Below are positions 35,778 to 44,871 of a stretch of DNA of 64,000 bases, piece by piece. Below the pieces are notes generated by a model, which was not told the origin of the DNA, did not search any database, and saw nothing but the letters and a program-made list of their open reading frames with translations. Both the position numbers and the translations under genes were made by a program. The stretch covers positions 1 through 64,000 of the forward strand of contig CABZFH010000006.1 of assembly GCA_902524895.1 (NCBI GenBank), written 5' to 3'. Position 1 is the stretch's first letter. The number at the start of each line of letters is the position of its first letter. Source of the DNA: an uncultured Alphaproteobacteria bacterium (GTDB taxonomy: Bacteria > Pseudomonadota > Alphaproteobacteria > Methylaequorales > Methylaequoraceae).

Positions 35778-38128
35778 CAATAGAATCCTTTATCCTCAAA
35801 ATTTTCATCAACAATAAAGTTTTTAATCTCATTTTCAAAATCAAAATCTTTTTTTAATGATTCTTGAATGAAGTTATTATTTGAAGGAATTCCAGTTTTT
35901 ATATTAACGTTAACAAACTTTATTCCTTCTGGTACCAAAAAGGGCATAGGTTTTCTTTTTGAGTAAACAGTTTTCATAAACTCTCCAAAAATTGGTGCAG
36001 CTACTTTTGAACCAGTTTCACTTTTACCTAAGGTTTTGGGTTCATCATATCCAATATAAATACCCACAGTTATTTCTGAATTGTAACCAATAAACCATGC
36101 ATCTTGGTTGTTATTGGTCGTACCGGTTTTTCCAGCAACTTGAAAATCTAAAAAATTTAGATTTTTTGCAGTTCCTCGTTTAATTACTCCCATTAATAAA
36201 GAAGTAATTTGAAATGCAGTTTCAGAAGAAACAACTTTTTTTCTATTCTCATAAATTTGTGGAAGAACTTCAAGGTTTTTTAATTCTGCATCAGTGAAAT
36301 TAATCGAGTCAAGTTTACAACTTTTACATATCCTTCTATCTTGCTTGTAAAGAGTTTTACCATATCTGTCTTGAATTTTATCTATTAAAGAAGGTTTTAC
36401 GTAGTAACCACCATTAGCAAAAATTGCATAACCTGAAGCAATTTTTATTAAACTTGTTTCAACGGAACCTAAACTTGAAGACATTAATTTAGGAAACTCA
36501 TCATATATTCCAAAGTTCAAAGAAAGATCTTTTATTTTATCAAGACCAACTAATTTTGCTAATCGCACTGTCATAAGATTTCTTGATTTTTCCATACCTA
36601 ACCTCAGTGTACTTAATCCAAAAAACTTTTTTCCGTAATTTTGTGGCCTCCATTTTTTTTTATTGGTAGGATTTTCAATGATCACTGGTGCATCTAAAAC
36701 TCTTGATACCGGTGAAAAACTATTTTCCAATGCTGTCGCATACACAAAAGGTTTAAATGCAGAGCCTGGTTGACGCATTGCCTGATTTACTCTATTAAAA
36801 GATGAGGTTGAATCATAACCTCCTACCATTGCTAATATTCTGCCAGAATTATTTTCTATTACAACCAACCCTCCATTAACATCAGGGGTTTGAATAAGAT
36901 CATTCGTATTATTATCAACAAGAATTAAATCTCCAACATTAAAGAATTTATCAAAATTTATGGTAGATTTTTTTTTAATAATTCCTAAATTTTCCCTAAA
37001 TATCTGTTTTTTTGATGCATCAAGTTTGCCTACCTCCAAAGAGTTTTGATTAATTTTCAAAACGACGGATAAATCTGAAGAGACATTTCCACTATTTTTT
37101 TTAAATTTTTTTAAATTGTTATTCCATTCATCTCCAACCTTAATATTTCCTAATACACCTCTCCAACCTTTTCTTTTATCGAAATTTTTAATACCATTTT
37201 GAAAAACTTTTTCTGCAACGAGTTGTAAATTTGTATCTAAAGACGAAATAATTGATAATCCCTGATCATAAAGTTTTTTTTCACTATAATTTTCTATTAT
37301 TTCTCTTCTAATTGCCTCTTTGAAAAATGAGGCTTTGCTTCGAAAAATTTTATTCTTTTTTTGGAGTTTTAAATCTTTTTCAACAAACTTTTCGTATTTA
37401 ACAGAGTTTATGAAACCTTCAGCTAGGAGTCTTGACAAAACCCAATTTCTTCTTTCAATAGATTTTTTAGAGTTAATAAATGGGTTATATTTACTTGGTG
37501 CTTTTGGTAATGCAGCTAAGAGAGCCATCTCATGAAGTTCAAGTTCATACAATGACTTATTAAAATAATTAGCAGAGGCTGAAACGACTCCATAAGACCT
37601 ATTACCTAAATAAATTTCATTTAAATAGAGTTCTAAAATTTCATTCTTGGTCAATAAATTTTCTATTCTCAGAGCAAGTATAATTTCCTTAATTTTCCTG
37701 GAGTAAGAAATTTCTCCCGATAATAAAAAATTTTTTGCAACTTGTTGAGTAATGGTAGAAGCACCTTCTGGTCTTTTGTCATTAAAAATATTTGATGAGT
37801 TTTTTAAAAAAGCTCTTAATATACCTTTAATATCAAATCCATAATGAGTAAAAAAATTTCTATCTTCCGCTACTAAAAAACAATTAATTAATTGTTTAGG
37901 TATTTGTTCATAAGATGAAAAAATTCTATTTTCTCTTGAATATTCTTCTAAAAAATTACCATCTGCGGCATATATTCTTGATACAACAGGTGGTTCATAA
38001 TTTTCTAATTTTTCGAAGTTTGGTAAATCTTTTCCAAAATACCATAATATTATGAAGAGAAAAATAAATCCTAATGAAATTAAAATCAGCACTACAAATA
38101 GGAAATTTAAAAAATAACTGTTTTTCAT
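35777..38128 (-). CDS. mrcA: Penicillin-binding protein 1A (bifunctional peptidoglycan synthase)
   Basis: It polymerises glycan strands and cross-links peptides at the inner membrane. One N-terminal anchor (about residues 8-30) is followed by the glycosyltransferase domain with AEDRNFFTHYGFD and EGASTITQQVAKNFLL. The transpeptidase domain has RQPGSAFKPFVY (SxxK), EKSRNLMTV (SxN-like) and AGKTGTTNN (KTG). The 783 residues include the OB-like insert of PBP1A. It follows the amidase gene by four bases and shares a base with the prfB start. Confidence 0.96.
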   Translation of the reverse strand: MKNSYFLNFLFVVLILISLGFIFLFIILWYFGKDLPNFEKLENYEPPVVSRIYAADGNFLEEYSRENRIFSSYEQIPKQLINCFLVAEDRNFFTHYGFDIKGILRAFLKNSSNIFNDKRPEGASTITQQVAKNFLLSGEISYSRKIKEIILALRIENLLTKNEILELYLNEIYLGNRSYGVVSASANYFNKSLYELELHEMALLAALPKAPSKYNPFINSKKSIERRNWVLSRLLAEGFINSVKYEKFVEKDLKLQKKNKIFRSKASFFKEAIRREIIENYSEKKLYDQGLSIISSLDTNLQLVAEKVFQNGIKNFDKRKGWRGVLGNIKVGDEWNNNLKKFKKNSGNVSSDLSVVLKINQNSLEVGKLDASKKQIFRENLGIIKKKSTINFDKFFNVGDLILVDNNTNDLIQTPDVNGGLVVIENNSGRILAMVGGYDSTSSFNRVNQAMRQPGSAFKPFVYATALENSFSPVSRVLDAPVIIENPTNKKKWRPQNYGKKFFGLSTLRLGMEKSRNLMTVRLAKLVGLDKIKDLSLNFGIYDEFPKLMSSSLGSVETSLIKIASGYAIFANGGYYVKPSLIDKIQDRYGKTLYKQDRRICKSCKLDSINFTDAELKNLEVLPQIYENRKKVVSSETAFQITSLLMGVIKRGTAKNLNFLDFQVAGKTGTTNNNQDAWFIGYNSEITVGIYIGYDEPKTLGKSETGSKVAAPIFGEFMKTVYSKRKPMPFLVPEGIKFVNVNIKTGIPSNNNFIQESLKKDFDFENEIKNFIVDENFEDKGFY

Positions 38129-38132
38129 AACT

Positions 38133-39212
38133 TTAATTAAATTTATTATTTTCTATCCATTGAAAATATTTTTCCATTGCTACTATAATACCATCTATTA
38201 ATTTCTCTTGATAGTTTTTATCCATTAATAATTTTGAGTCTTTTTTGTTAGATAAATATCCCATTTCCAATAGTACAGATGGGATATCAGGAGCTTTTAA
38301 CACAGCAAAACCAGCAAATCTATGTGTTCTTTGTAAAAGTTTAGTTCTTTTACTTAGTTCCTTAATTAAAAAATTAACAAAATAACTAGACTGATTCATA
38401 GTTTCTCGTTGGGTAAGATCAATTAAAATATTAGTAACTTCTTTTGACTCTTCAGATAAATCTAAACCATCAATCAAGTCTTCTTTATTTTCTCTTTTTG
38501 CAAGTGCCTCAGCTTCTTTATCTGATGCTTTTTCAGATAAAGTATAAATCGAAACACCACTTACATTTTTGTTCCTGTGATAATCTGCGTGTAAAGAAAT
38601 AAAAAGGTCAGCTTTCACTTTACGAGCATATCCAACTCTTTGTCTAAGTTGCAAATACTTATCATCATTTCTTGTAAGTATAATTTTAAATTTTTTATTA
38701 CCTTTAAGTTTATTCTTTATTTTTTTTGCAAAGGATAAGGTGATTTTTTTTTCAAGAATTCCACTCACTCCAATAGCTCCAGAATCTCTTCCTCCATGAC
38801 CTGCATCAATAACAATTATCTTTTTTTTAAAATTAAGTTTATTTAATTCGCTAAAATCAATAACTATTCGAGCTTTCTTACCGTTTTGCTTTTTTATAAA
38901 AAAAACTTTTTTAAAAAATATATCTTTCTCGAAATCTATAATAAGTAAATTTTGATCCTTTACAGAAATATTTTTTATAGCTTTATTATTGGCTTTTTGA
39001 AAATTTTTAGATTTTAAAATTTCATCTTTAAATTCTAAAATTAGTTTTTTTTCTTTAATAAAATGTTTAAACTCAGTATTTTTGTTGATATCGATTACAA
39101 TTCGGTTTATATCTTTTTCTAAACCAAACCGATAGTTGATAATTTCGATAGATTGAAGATCGAAACAAAAAGAGAAGAAAAAAATAAAAAGGAAATTCTT
39201 AAAATTAAACAA
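38133..39212 (-). CDS. N-acetylmuramoyl-L-alanine amidase (AmiC-like)
   Basis: A zinc amidase that cuts the stem peptide from MurNAc during cell separation. A signal peptide (residues 1-20) is followed by an AMIN-like domain (about 20-125) that targets the septum, then the Amidase_3 domain: IVIDAGHGGRDSGAIG (Zn His), SLHADYHRN (Zn His) and VLLEMGYLSN (catalytic Glu). It has 359 residues. It pairs with the PBP1A gene four bases downstream, so cell-wall synthesis and cleavage are co-expressed. Confidence 0.92.
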   Translation of the reverse strand: MFNFKNFLFIFFFSFCFDLQSIEIINYRFGLEKDINRIVIDINKNTEFKHFIKEKKLILEFKDEILKSKNFQKANNKAIKNISVKDQNLLIIDFEKDIFFKKVFFIKKQNGKKARIVIDFSELNKLNFKKKIIVIDAGHGGRDSGAIGVSGILEKKITLSFAKKIKNKLKGNKKFKIILTRNDDKYLQLRQRVGYARKVKADLFISLHADYHRNKNVSGVSIYTLSEKASDKEAEALAKRENKEDLIDGLDLSEESKEVTNILIDLTQRETMNQSSYFVNFLIKELSKRTKLLQRTHRFAGFAVLKAPDIPSVLLEMGYLSNKKDSKLLMDKNYQEKLIDGIIVAMEKYFQWIENNKFN

Positions 39213-39379
39213 CTTAAATATTTAAAAAATTTATATACTATATATAGTGATTATAGAACAAAAAAAACAATATGTTTGATTTTTTTTCAATGTCATTGAT
39301 AATAATGATATTAAATTAATTAAAAATAAAAAATTAAAATGTTTATTAAAAATAAAATTATAAGAGTTAGAGAGATAAA

Positions 39380-41500
39380 ATGTCAAAAAAAATGTTTATT
39401 GATGCCAGTCAAAAAGATGAAACGAGAATGGCAATTGTTGAAGATGATAGATTAATTGAATATGAATCTGAATTTTTAAAATTAAAACCAACCAAAGGAA
39501 ATATATATCTAGCAAAAATTATAAGGGTTGAACCTTCTCTTCAAGCAGCATTTGTTGATTATGGAGCTCAAAGACATGGTTTTTTAGCATATAATGAAAT
39601 ACATCCTGATTATTTTAAAATCCCTACATCAGATAAGGAAAAAATTTTAGCTGAAGAACATAGAAACTCTTCAAGATATTCAGAGGATTCAACTGAAGAA
39701 GATGATATAGATATAAATCAAAATAAATATATTGAATCTAATAGCCTAAATGCCATTGGAAAAAAATCTTTTTTAGATAGAGTAATTGATTTTTTTAATT
39801 ATAAACCAAGTGATGATAAAGAGTTATTTGAAGAAGTTGAATTAAAAAAACCAAAAATAAAAAAGAATAAATTTAACAAACCTAATATTTATTCTATTCA
39901 CAGAAAATATTCTATTCAAGAGGTTATAAAAAGAAATCAGGTAATCCTAATTCAAGTTGTCAAAGAAGAACGAGGCAATAAAGGTGCAGCTGTTACAACA
40001 AGATTGTCTTTAGCAGGAAGATATTGCGTTTTAATGCCAAATACTAATAAAGGAGGAGGTATATCAAGAAAAATATTTGATATAGTCCTAAGAAAAAAAT
40101 TAAAGGAAATATTGAATTCACTGAATATTAAAAAAGGTATGGGAGTAATAATAAGAACTGCTGGACAAGAAGTTAAAAAAACTGATATTTCTCGTGACTA
40201 CAAGGCTCTTTTAAAAGTTTGGAATCAAATAACTGCTACAACCATTAAGTCCACAGCCCCTAAACTAATTCATGAAGAAGGTAACTTATTAAAACGTTCA
40301 ATCAGAGATTATTTCGATTCAAACATTAAAGAAGTCATCGTAAATGATAAAGAAGTTTTAAAAAAAGCTAAAGAAATTATGAAATCATTTATACCAAATT
40401 ATCTAAAATTGATAAATATTGATGACGAAGGTAAAAATGGTTCCTTGTTTGCATTGAATAATTTAGAAAACCAAATAAATGTAATTAACAAACAAAATGT
40501 TAAACTAAAATCTGGTGGATATTTAGTTATAAATCAGACCGAGGCACTTGTTGCAATAGATGTAAATTCAGGAAGATATACTAAACAAAGAAATATAGAA
40601 GATACTGCACTTAAAACCAATCTTGAGGCCGCAGAAGAGATTGCAAGGCAAATTAAACTTAGAGATTTGGCAGGACTTATTGTAATTGATTTCATAGATA
40701 TGCTTGAAAGATCTAACAACTTTAAAGTGGAAAGAAAAATGAGAGATTCTATTAAAAGAGACAGAGCGAGAGTCCAATGCGGAAAAATTAGTAGTTTTGG
40801 CTTATTAGAAATGTCGAGACAAAGGTTAAAACAGGTTATAAATTCGGCAACATCCAACATATGTAGTACATGTAATGGGGTAGGTTTTGTAAATAGTATA
40901 GAATTTTCAGCTATGCAAATATTAAGAGTCTGTGAGGAAAAATTAATTAATTCAAAAAATTCATTCTTTCAAATTTTAGCAAACAAAAAAATTGTTGAAT
41001 ACATCAAAAAAGATAAATCAGAATTTTTAAAAATGTTAAAAGTAAAATACAAAAAGAAAATTCATCTTATTGAGTTTCCTCTATTTTCAAGCTCAGATTC
41101 GTCGTTATTTTGTGATAACGAGGTTATTTATAATAATTGTAATGACGAGACTAAAATACTTAAGGCACAGGAATTTTTGGAAGATTATAAATCTCAGAAG
41201 AAAGATATTAAAGAAGAAAATAAAAAAAAAAATTATAAAATTGACAATACAAAAAAAAATAAAGGTGTGGAAGATAACATTATTAAAACTGAAAAAAGAT
41301 CCTCTGAAACAAAGGCTTCTTTACCAAAAAAAAGAGCAAGCTACAGAGCAAAAGCACTTGATTTCAATAATAAGAATATTGGTAACTTAGAAACAAAAGA
41401 TAAAAAAGTAAAAAAAGTTGAGTCACTCACCAATGTTTCAAGCAAAGGAACGGAAAAAATTCAGAATACTAGTAAAAAACATGGTTGGTGGAATCAATAA
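39380..41500 (+). CDS. rne: Ribonuclease E/G
   Basis: The main endoribonuclease for mRNA decay and rRNA/tRNA processing. The S1 domain starts IYLAKIIRVEPSLQAAFVDYG and is split by a charged insert of about 100 residues, as in alphaproteobacteria. The catalytic metal ligands are in ALVAIDVNSGRYT and LIVIDFIDML, and the zinc link is CSTCNGVG. The Lys-rich disordered tail (about residues 560-706) ends in KHGWWNQ. A GWW end is known in Caulobacter RNase E as a PNPase contact. The 167-base gap before it holds its leader and the shared divergent promoter region, including the 12-base palindrome ACTATATATAGT (39237-39248). Confidence 0.95.
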   Translation: MSKKMFIDASQKDETRMAIVEDDRLIEYESEFLKLKPTKGNIYLAKIIRVEPSLQAAFVDYGAQRHGFLAYNEIHPDYFKIPTSDKEKILAEEHRNSSRYSEDSTEEDDIDINQNKYIESNSLNAIGKKSFLDRVIDFFNYKPSDDKELFEEVELKKPKIKKNKFNKPNIYSIHRKYSIQEVIKRNQVILIQVVKEERGNKGAAVTTRLSLAGRYCVLMPNTNKGGGISRKIFDIVLRKKLKEILNSLNIKKGMGVIIRTAGQEVKKTDISRDYKALLKVWNQITATTIKSTAPKLIHEEGNLLKRSIRDYFDSNIKEVIVNDKEVLKKAKEIMKSFIPNYLKLINIDDEGKNGSLFALNNLENQINVINKQNVKLKSGGYLVINQTEALVAIDVNSGRYTKQRNIEDTALKTNLEAAEEIARQIKLRDLAGLIVIDFIDMLERSNNFKVERKMRDSIKRDRARVQCGKISSFGLLEMSRQRLKQVINSATSNICSTCNGVGFVNSIEFSAMQILRVCEEKLINSKNSFFQILANKKIVEYIKKDKSEFLKMLKVKYKKKIHLIEFPLFSSSDSSLFCDNEVIYNNCNDETKILKAQEFLEDYKSQKKDIKEENKKKNYKIDNTKKNKGVEDNIIKTEKRSSETKASLPKKRASYRAKALDFNNKNIGNLETKDKKVKKVESLTNVSSKGTEKIQNTSKKHGWWNQ

Positions 41501-41521
41501 TTTTTGTTGATCCAGTTTTTT
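41489..41521 (+). terminator. Terminator of rne inside converging coding ends
   Basis: TGGAATCAA (41489-41497) pairs with TTGATCCA (41507-41514) with one bulged A, and GTTTTTT follows (41515-41521). It is a good rho-independent terminator for rne. It covers the last codons of rne and of the converging aminotransferase gene. Confidence 0.7.
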
Positions 41522-42657
41522 AATAATATCATTCCCTCTTTAATTATTGAGTGTTCATTTGAAAATGATAATCGAATAGCTAAGTTTCCATTTTTCTTAT
41601 CAAAATCAATACCAGGAGTTAGAGCAACCCCTGTTTCACGTAATAATCTATTAACAACCTCCAATGAATTGTCAGAATGATTAGAAATGTTTATATAACT
41701 ATAAAAACCACCCGAAGACTGAGAAAAATTATTCCAAGAAGTACATTTTAATGTATCAAAAACATATTTTCTATTCATATTATACATTTCATTATTTTCT
41801 TCTAATTCATTTAAACACTCAAAAGCTTTAATAGCGGAATATTGAGCAATATTATTGGAGGATATAAATAAATTTTGAGAAAGTTTTAAAAAGTTTTTTT
41901 GAAAATTTTTTGGAACTATGACCCAACCAAGCCTCCAACCTGGCATACAAAAATACTTTGAAAAGCTATTTATTACGAAACATCTTTCACCGAAAGAAAT
42001 AAAGGAATCATACGTTTTTTTTTCTCCAATACCATGATAAATCTCATCAGAAATAACTGTTATATTATTTTCGCTACAAAATTCATAAATATAACCTAAT
42101 TCTTCTCTTGTGAAAATTTGCCCATTTGGATTATTTGGACTAGAAATAATAAGACCTTTTATTTTCCTGTAATTTTTTACTTTAAAAATATCAATATCAA
42201 AATTTTTTTCAGGGTCTGATTGGACTTCAATAACTTTAATATTTAAAGAATTTAAAATATTTTTATATGCTGGATAGGAAGGGTTAAATATGAGAACTTC
42301 ATCGTCAGGATCAAAACATGCTAAAAAAGTGAGTAAGAATGCACCCGAAGAACCAGTAGTAACAAATATACAATCTGGATCCACTAATAGGTTTTTTTTA
42401 CGATAATAATCAGATATAGACTTTCTTAATTCAAACACTCCATTTGAAGGAGTATAACCAGGAATATTCATATCAATTAATCTTTTGGCTTCTTTGGTTA
42501 CTAATTTTGGTGTGTTGGGTGAAGGTTCACCAAGTTCAAAATGCCAAACTTTTTTTCCAGATTCTTCAATTTTTTTTGAATTTGCTAAAACATCCATTAC
42601 AATAAAACTTTCGATAAATGAACGTTTGGATGGCTTGTAAAAATTTTTTATATTCAT
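41494..42657 (-). CDS. Class I/II PLP aminotransferase (aspartate aminotransferase-like)
   Basis: A fold-type I transaminase. It shows the substrate region HFELGEPSPNTP, the cofactor motifs SSPNNPNGQIFT and VISDEIYHGI, the PLP Lys in NSFSKYFCMPGWRLGW, and the carboxylate-binding Arg in LAIRLSFS. At 387 residues it fits the aspartate/alanine/aromatic subgroup I-gamma, but I cannot name the substrate. It overlaps the rne stop by seven bases and is divergent from the M48 protease gene. Confidence 0.88.
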   Translation of the reverse strand: MNIKNFYKPSKRSFIESFIVMDVLANSKKIEESGKKVWHFELGEPSPNTPKLVTKEAKRLIDMNIPGYTPSNGVFELRKSISDYYRKKNLLVDPDCIFVTTGSSGAFLLTFLACFDPDDEVLIFNPSYPAYKNILNSLNIKVIEVQSDPEKNFDIDIFKVKNYRKIKGLIISSPNNPNGQIFTREELGYIYEFCSENNITVISDEIYHGIGEKKTYDSFISFGERCFVINSFSKYFCMPGWRLGWVIVPKNFQKNFLKLSQNLFISSNNIAQYSAIKAFECLNELEENNEMYNMNRKYVFDTLKCTSWNNFSQSSGGFYSYINISNHSDNSLEVVNRLLRETGVALTPGIDFDKKNGNLAIRLSFSNEHSIIKEGMILLKNWINKNY

Positions 42658-42693
42658 ACCAAAAACTTTTTTTTTCTATATTATTACTTTCTA

Positions 42694-44010
42694 ATGAGAA
42701 ATTTTGGTAAACTACTTGTCATTCTTATTCTTTTTATTCCGCATTTTATATTTTGCCAAAAAATTAATCTAGTGCGTGACGCTGAAATAGAAAATTTCCT
42801 TAATGAAATTTCTAATCCAATTATTAGTTTAATTGAAACTGATTCTAAAAATATCAGGTTTTATTTAGATAAACAACCTTATATCAATGCATTCGTGACA
42901 AATGGACCAAGAATATTTGTAACAACAGAACTATTAACTAAAACGAAAAATGTCAATCAAATTGTGGGTGTTATAGCTCATGAATTTGGTCATATTGTTG
43001 GTGGACATTTAAACAAAAGAAATAGAGCGTACAATAATTCACTAATAACATCAGTTTTATCTTCAATTTTAGCTGTTGGAGCAATTGCTGCGGGCGCACC
43101 AGATGCAGGCACTGCGATAATGTTGGGTGGACAACATATAGGACAAAAACAATTTTTAAGTTTTTCTAGAAATCAAGAATCTTTTGCAGACCAAACAGCT
43201 ATAAAATTACTTCAAAAATCAGGATATTCTACAAATGGAATGTACGAATTATTTGAGATACTAGAAAAAAAAGAAAGGATTTCTAGATTCAATCCATACA
43301 ATATGACTCATCCTTTATCGAGTGAGAGAAAAAAAATATTAGAATTTCATGTTGACAAGAATGATTCAAAAAATCCATATTTAGAAAAAAAACTTATTCT
43401 TCTACAAGCTAAATTGAATGGTTTCTTATCCTCAGACGAATACATTTCAAGTATATATGATGAGGATAGTGTGGAATATTGGTATTCTAATTCTATTAGA
43501 TCTCATTTGGTAGGTGACAAAAATAAAGCTATAAAGTTTATTGATAAGTGCATTAAGTCAGATTCCAAAAATCCTTATTTTTATGAAATTAAAGCTCAAA
43601 TACTTTATGAACATGGAGAAGCTTTAAATTCTTCATATAATTATAGAAAGGCGTTAAGCCTAATTGAAAACGAAAGACATTTTCTTTTTGGTTTAGCTAA
43701 AGCTCTTTATTCCACTGGCGACAAAAAGAATTATTTAGAATCAATTGATTTACTTAAAAAATATATTGGTGTAGAAGAATTTCCAGTTGACGCTTGGCAC
43801 TTCTTAGCTTTATGTTATGGTAAAATGGAACAATATTCCTTATCATCTTTGGCTTTAAGTGAAAAATTTTTACTACTAAATGATATAAAAAATGCTAAAT
43901 TACAATTGAATAGGGCTATTCAATTTAATTCTAACGATAAAAACAAAAACATTTCTACACAAATAACGGATCTTAAAATAATAATTAAACAAAAAGAAAA
44001 AAATGAATAA
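42694..44010 (+). CDS. Periplasmic M48 metalloprotease with TPR repeats (BepA-like)
   Basis: BepA/YfgC-type proteins degrade or help assemble outer-membrane proteins such as LptD. A signal peptide is at residues 1-22 (LFIPHFIFCQ). The zinc site is IAHEFGHIVGGH with the third ligand in NQESFADQTA. The C-terminal half (about 240-430) holds TPR-like helices (KAIKFIDKCIKSDSKNPYFYEIKAQ). It has 438 residues. It is first of the operon with aroQ, accB, accC and aat, overlapping aroQ by eight bases. Confidence 0.9.
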   Translation: MRNFGKLLVILILFIPHFIFCQKINLVRDAEIENFLNEISNPIISLIETDSKNIRFYLDKQPYINAFVTNGPRIFVTTELLTKTKNVNQIVGVIAHEFGHIVGGHLNKRNRAYNNSLITSVLSSILAVGAIAAGAPDAGTAIMLGGQHIGQKQFLSFSRNQESFADQTAIKLLQKSGYSTNGMYELFEILEKKERISRFNPYNMTHPLSSERKKILEFHVDKNDSKNPYLEKKLILLQAKLNGFLSSDEYISSIYDEDSVEYWYSNSIRSHLVGDKNKAIKFIDKCIKSDSKNPYFYEIKAQILYEHGEALNSSYNYRKALSLIENERHFLFGLAKALYSTGDKKNYLESIDLLKKYIGVEEFPVDAWHFLALCYGKMEQYSLSSLALSEKFLLLNDIKNAKLQLNRAIQFNSNDKNKNISTQITDLKIIIKQKEKNE

Positions 44011-44449
44011 AATTTTAGTTATTAATGGACCAAATTTAAATATGTTGGGAGAAAGAGAAACTGAAATATATGGAAAAAAAACTCTTAATCAAATTAAAGA
44101 AGATTGTGAGGTATTTAGCCAAAAAATAAATTATGAAATTGAATTTTTTCAAAGTAATTCAGAATCAGAAATTATTGAGTGTTTGCAAGGAATGGAAAAT
44201 AAGTATGTTGGACTTATAATAAACGCTGCTGCATTAACTCATACCTCAATTTCAATCCATGATAGCTTAAAAATTGTAGGCTGTAAAAAAATAGAAATTC
44301 ATATTTCGAATCCATATAGCAGAGAAAATTTTAGAAATAAATCCTTTGTAAGTCCCGTTGTTGACGGTATTATTAGTGGCTTGGGTCACAGTGTGTACAT
44401 TACAGCGATTTTTGCTATAAAACAGATATTGGAACAAGCTAATGAGTAA
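44003..44449 (+). CDS. aroQ: 3-dehydroquinate dehydratase, type II
   Basis: It catalyses step three of the shikimate pathway. The type II opening INGPNLNMLGERETEIYG carries the catalytic Arg and Tyr; NAAALTHTS, EIHISNPYSRENFR and GIISGLG follow, holding the catalytic His and the substrate Arg. In the lid motif the usual VHAREEFR reads PYSRENFR, but the key His and Arg residues are kept. It has 148 residues. It overlaps both neighbours by eight bases. Confidence 0.96.
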   Translation: MNKILVINGPNLNMLGERETEIYGKKTLNQIKEDCEVFSQKINYEIEFFQSNSESEIIECLQGMENKYVGLIINAAALTHTSISIHDSLKIVGCKKIEIHISNPYSRENFRNKSFVSPVVDGIISGLGHSVYITAIFAIKQILEQANE

Positions 44450-44867
44450 AATAAATAAATCCCTTATTAAAGAAATATCCAAACTTATGGAAGAATTTGA
44501 ATTATCAGAATTTGAATTTTCGGACTCTAATAATACATATAAACTCAAAAAAAATATTAACTCAAAAAATAGTTCCGAACATTTTTCCAACCCTAGTTCG
44601 TTAAAAAAAGAGTCTCTAAGGGAAAATAATTTAGAAAATATTATTAAGGCACCACTCGTAGGAACGGTATATTTGGCACCTGAACCAGGTTCAAAGACTT
44701 TTATAGATATTGGACAAACTGTTAAAATTGGTCAAGTTCTTTTGATTATTGAAGCCATGAAAACAATGAATGAAGTTACTGCAAGTAAGTCTGGAACAGT
44801 GAAGAAAATTTTTGTTGAAAATCAAACACCGGTTGAATTTGGGGAACCATTGGTCTTAATTGAATAG
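44442..44867 (+). CDS. accB: Biotin carboxyl carrier protein of acetyl-CoA carboxylase
   Basis: It carries the biotin that shuttles CO2 between AccC and AccAD in fatty-acid synthesis. The biotinyl domain occupies the last 75 residues, with the biotin Lys in IEAMKTMNEV and the thumb region VGTVYLAPEPGSKTF. The N-terminal helix and a flexible linker precede it. It has 141 residues. It lies four bases before accC. The biotin is supplied by BioB, encoded elsewhere in this window. Confidence 0.96.
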   Translation: MSKINKSLIKEISKLMEEFELSEFEFSDSNNTYKLKKNINSKNSSEHFSNPSSLKKESLRENNLENIIKAPLVGTVYLAPEPGSKTFIDIGQTVKIGQVLLIIEAMKTMNEVTASKSGTVKKIFVENQTPVEFGEPLVLIE

Positions 44868-44871
44868 TCAT

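Noticed and set aside
41070-41390. Plus-strand 106-aa ORF within rne
   Set aside because: It is another frame of the Lys-rich RNase E tail; composition follows A-rich DNA.
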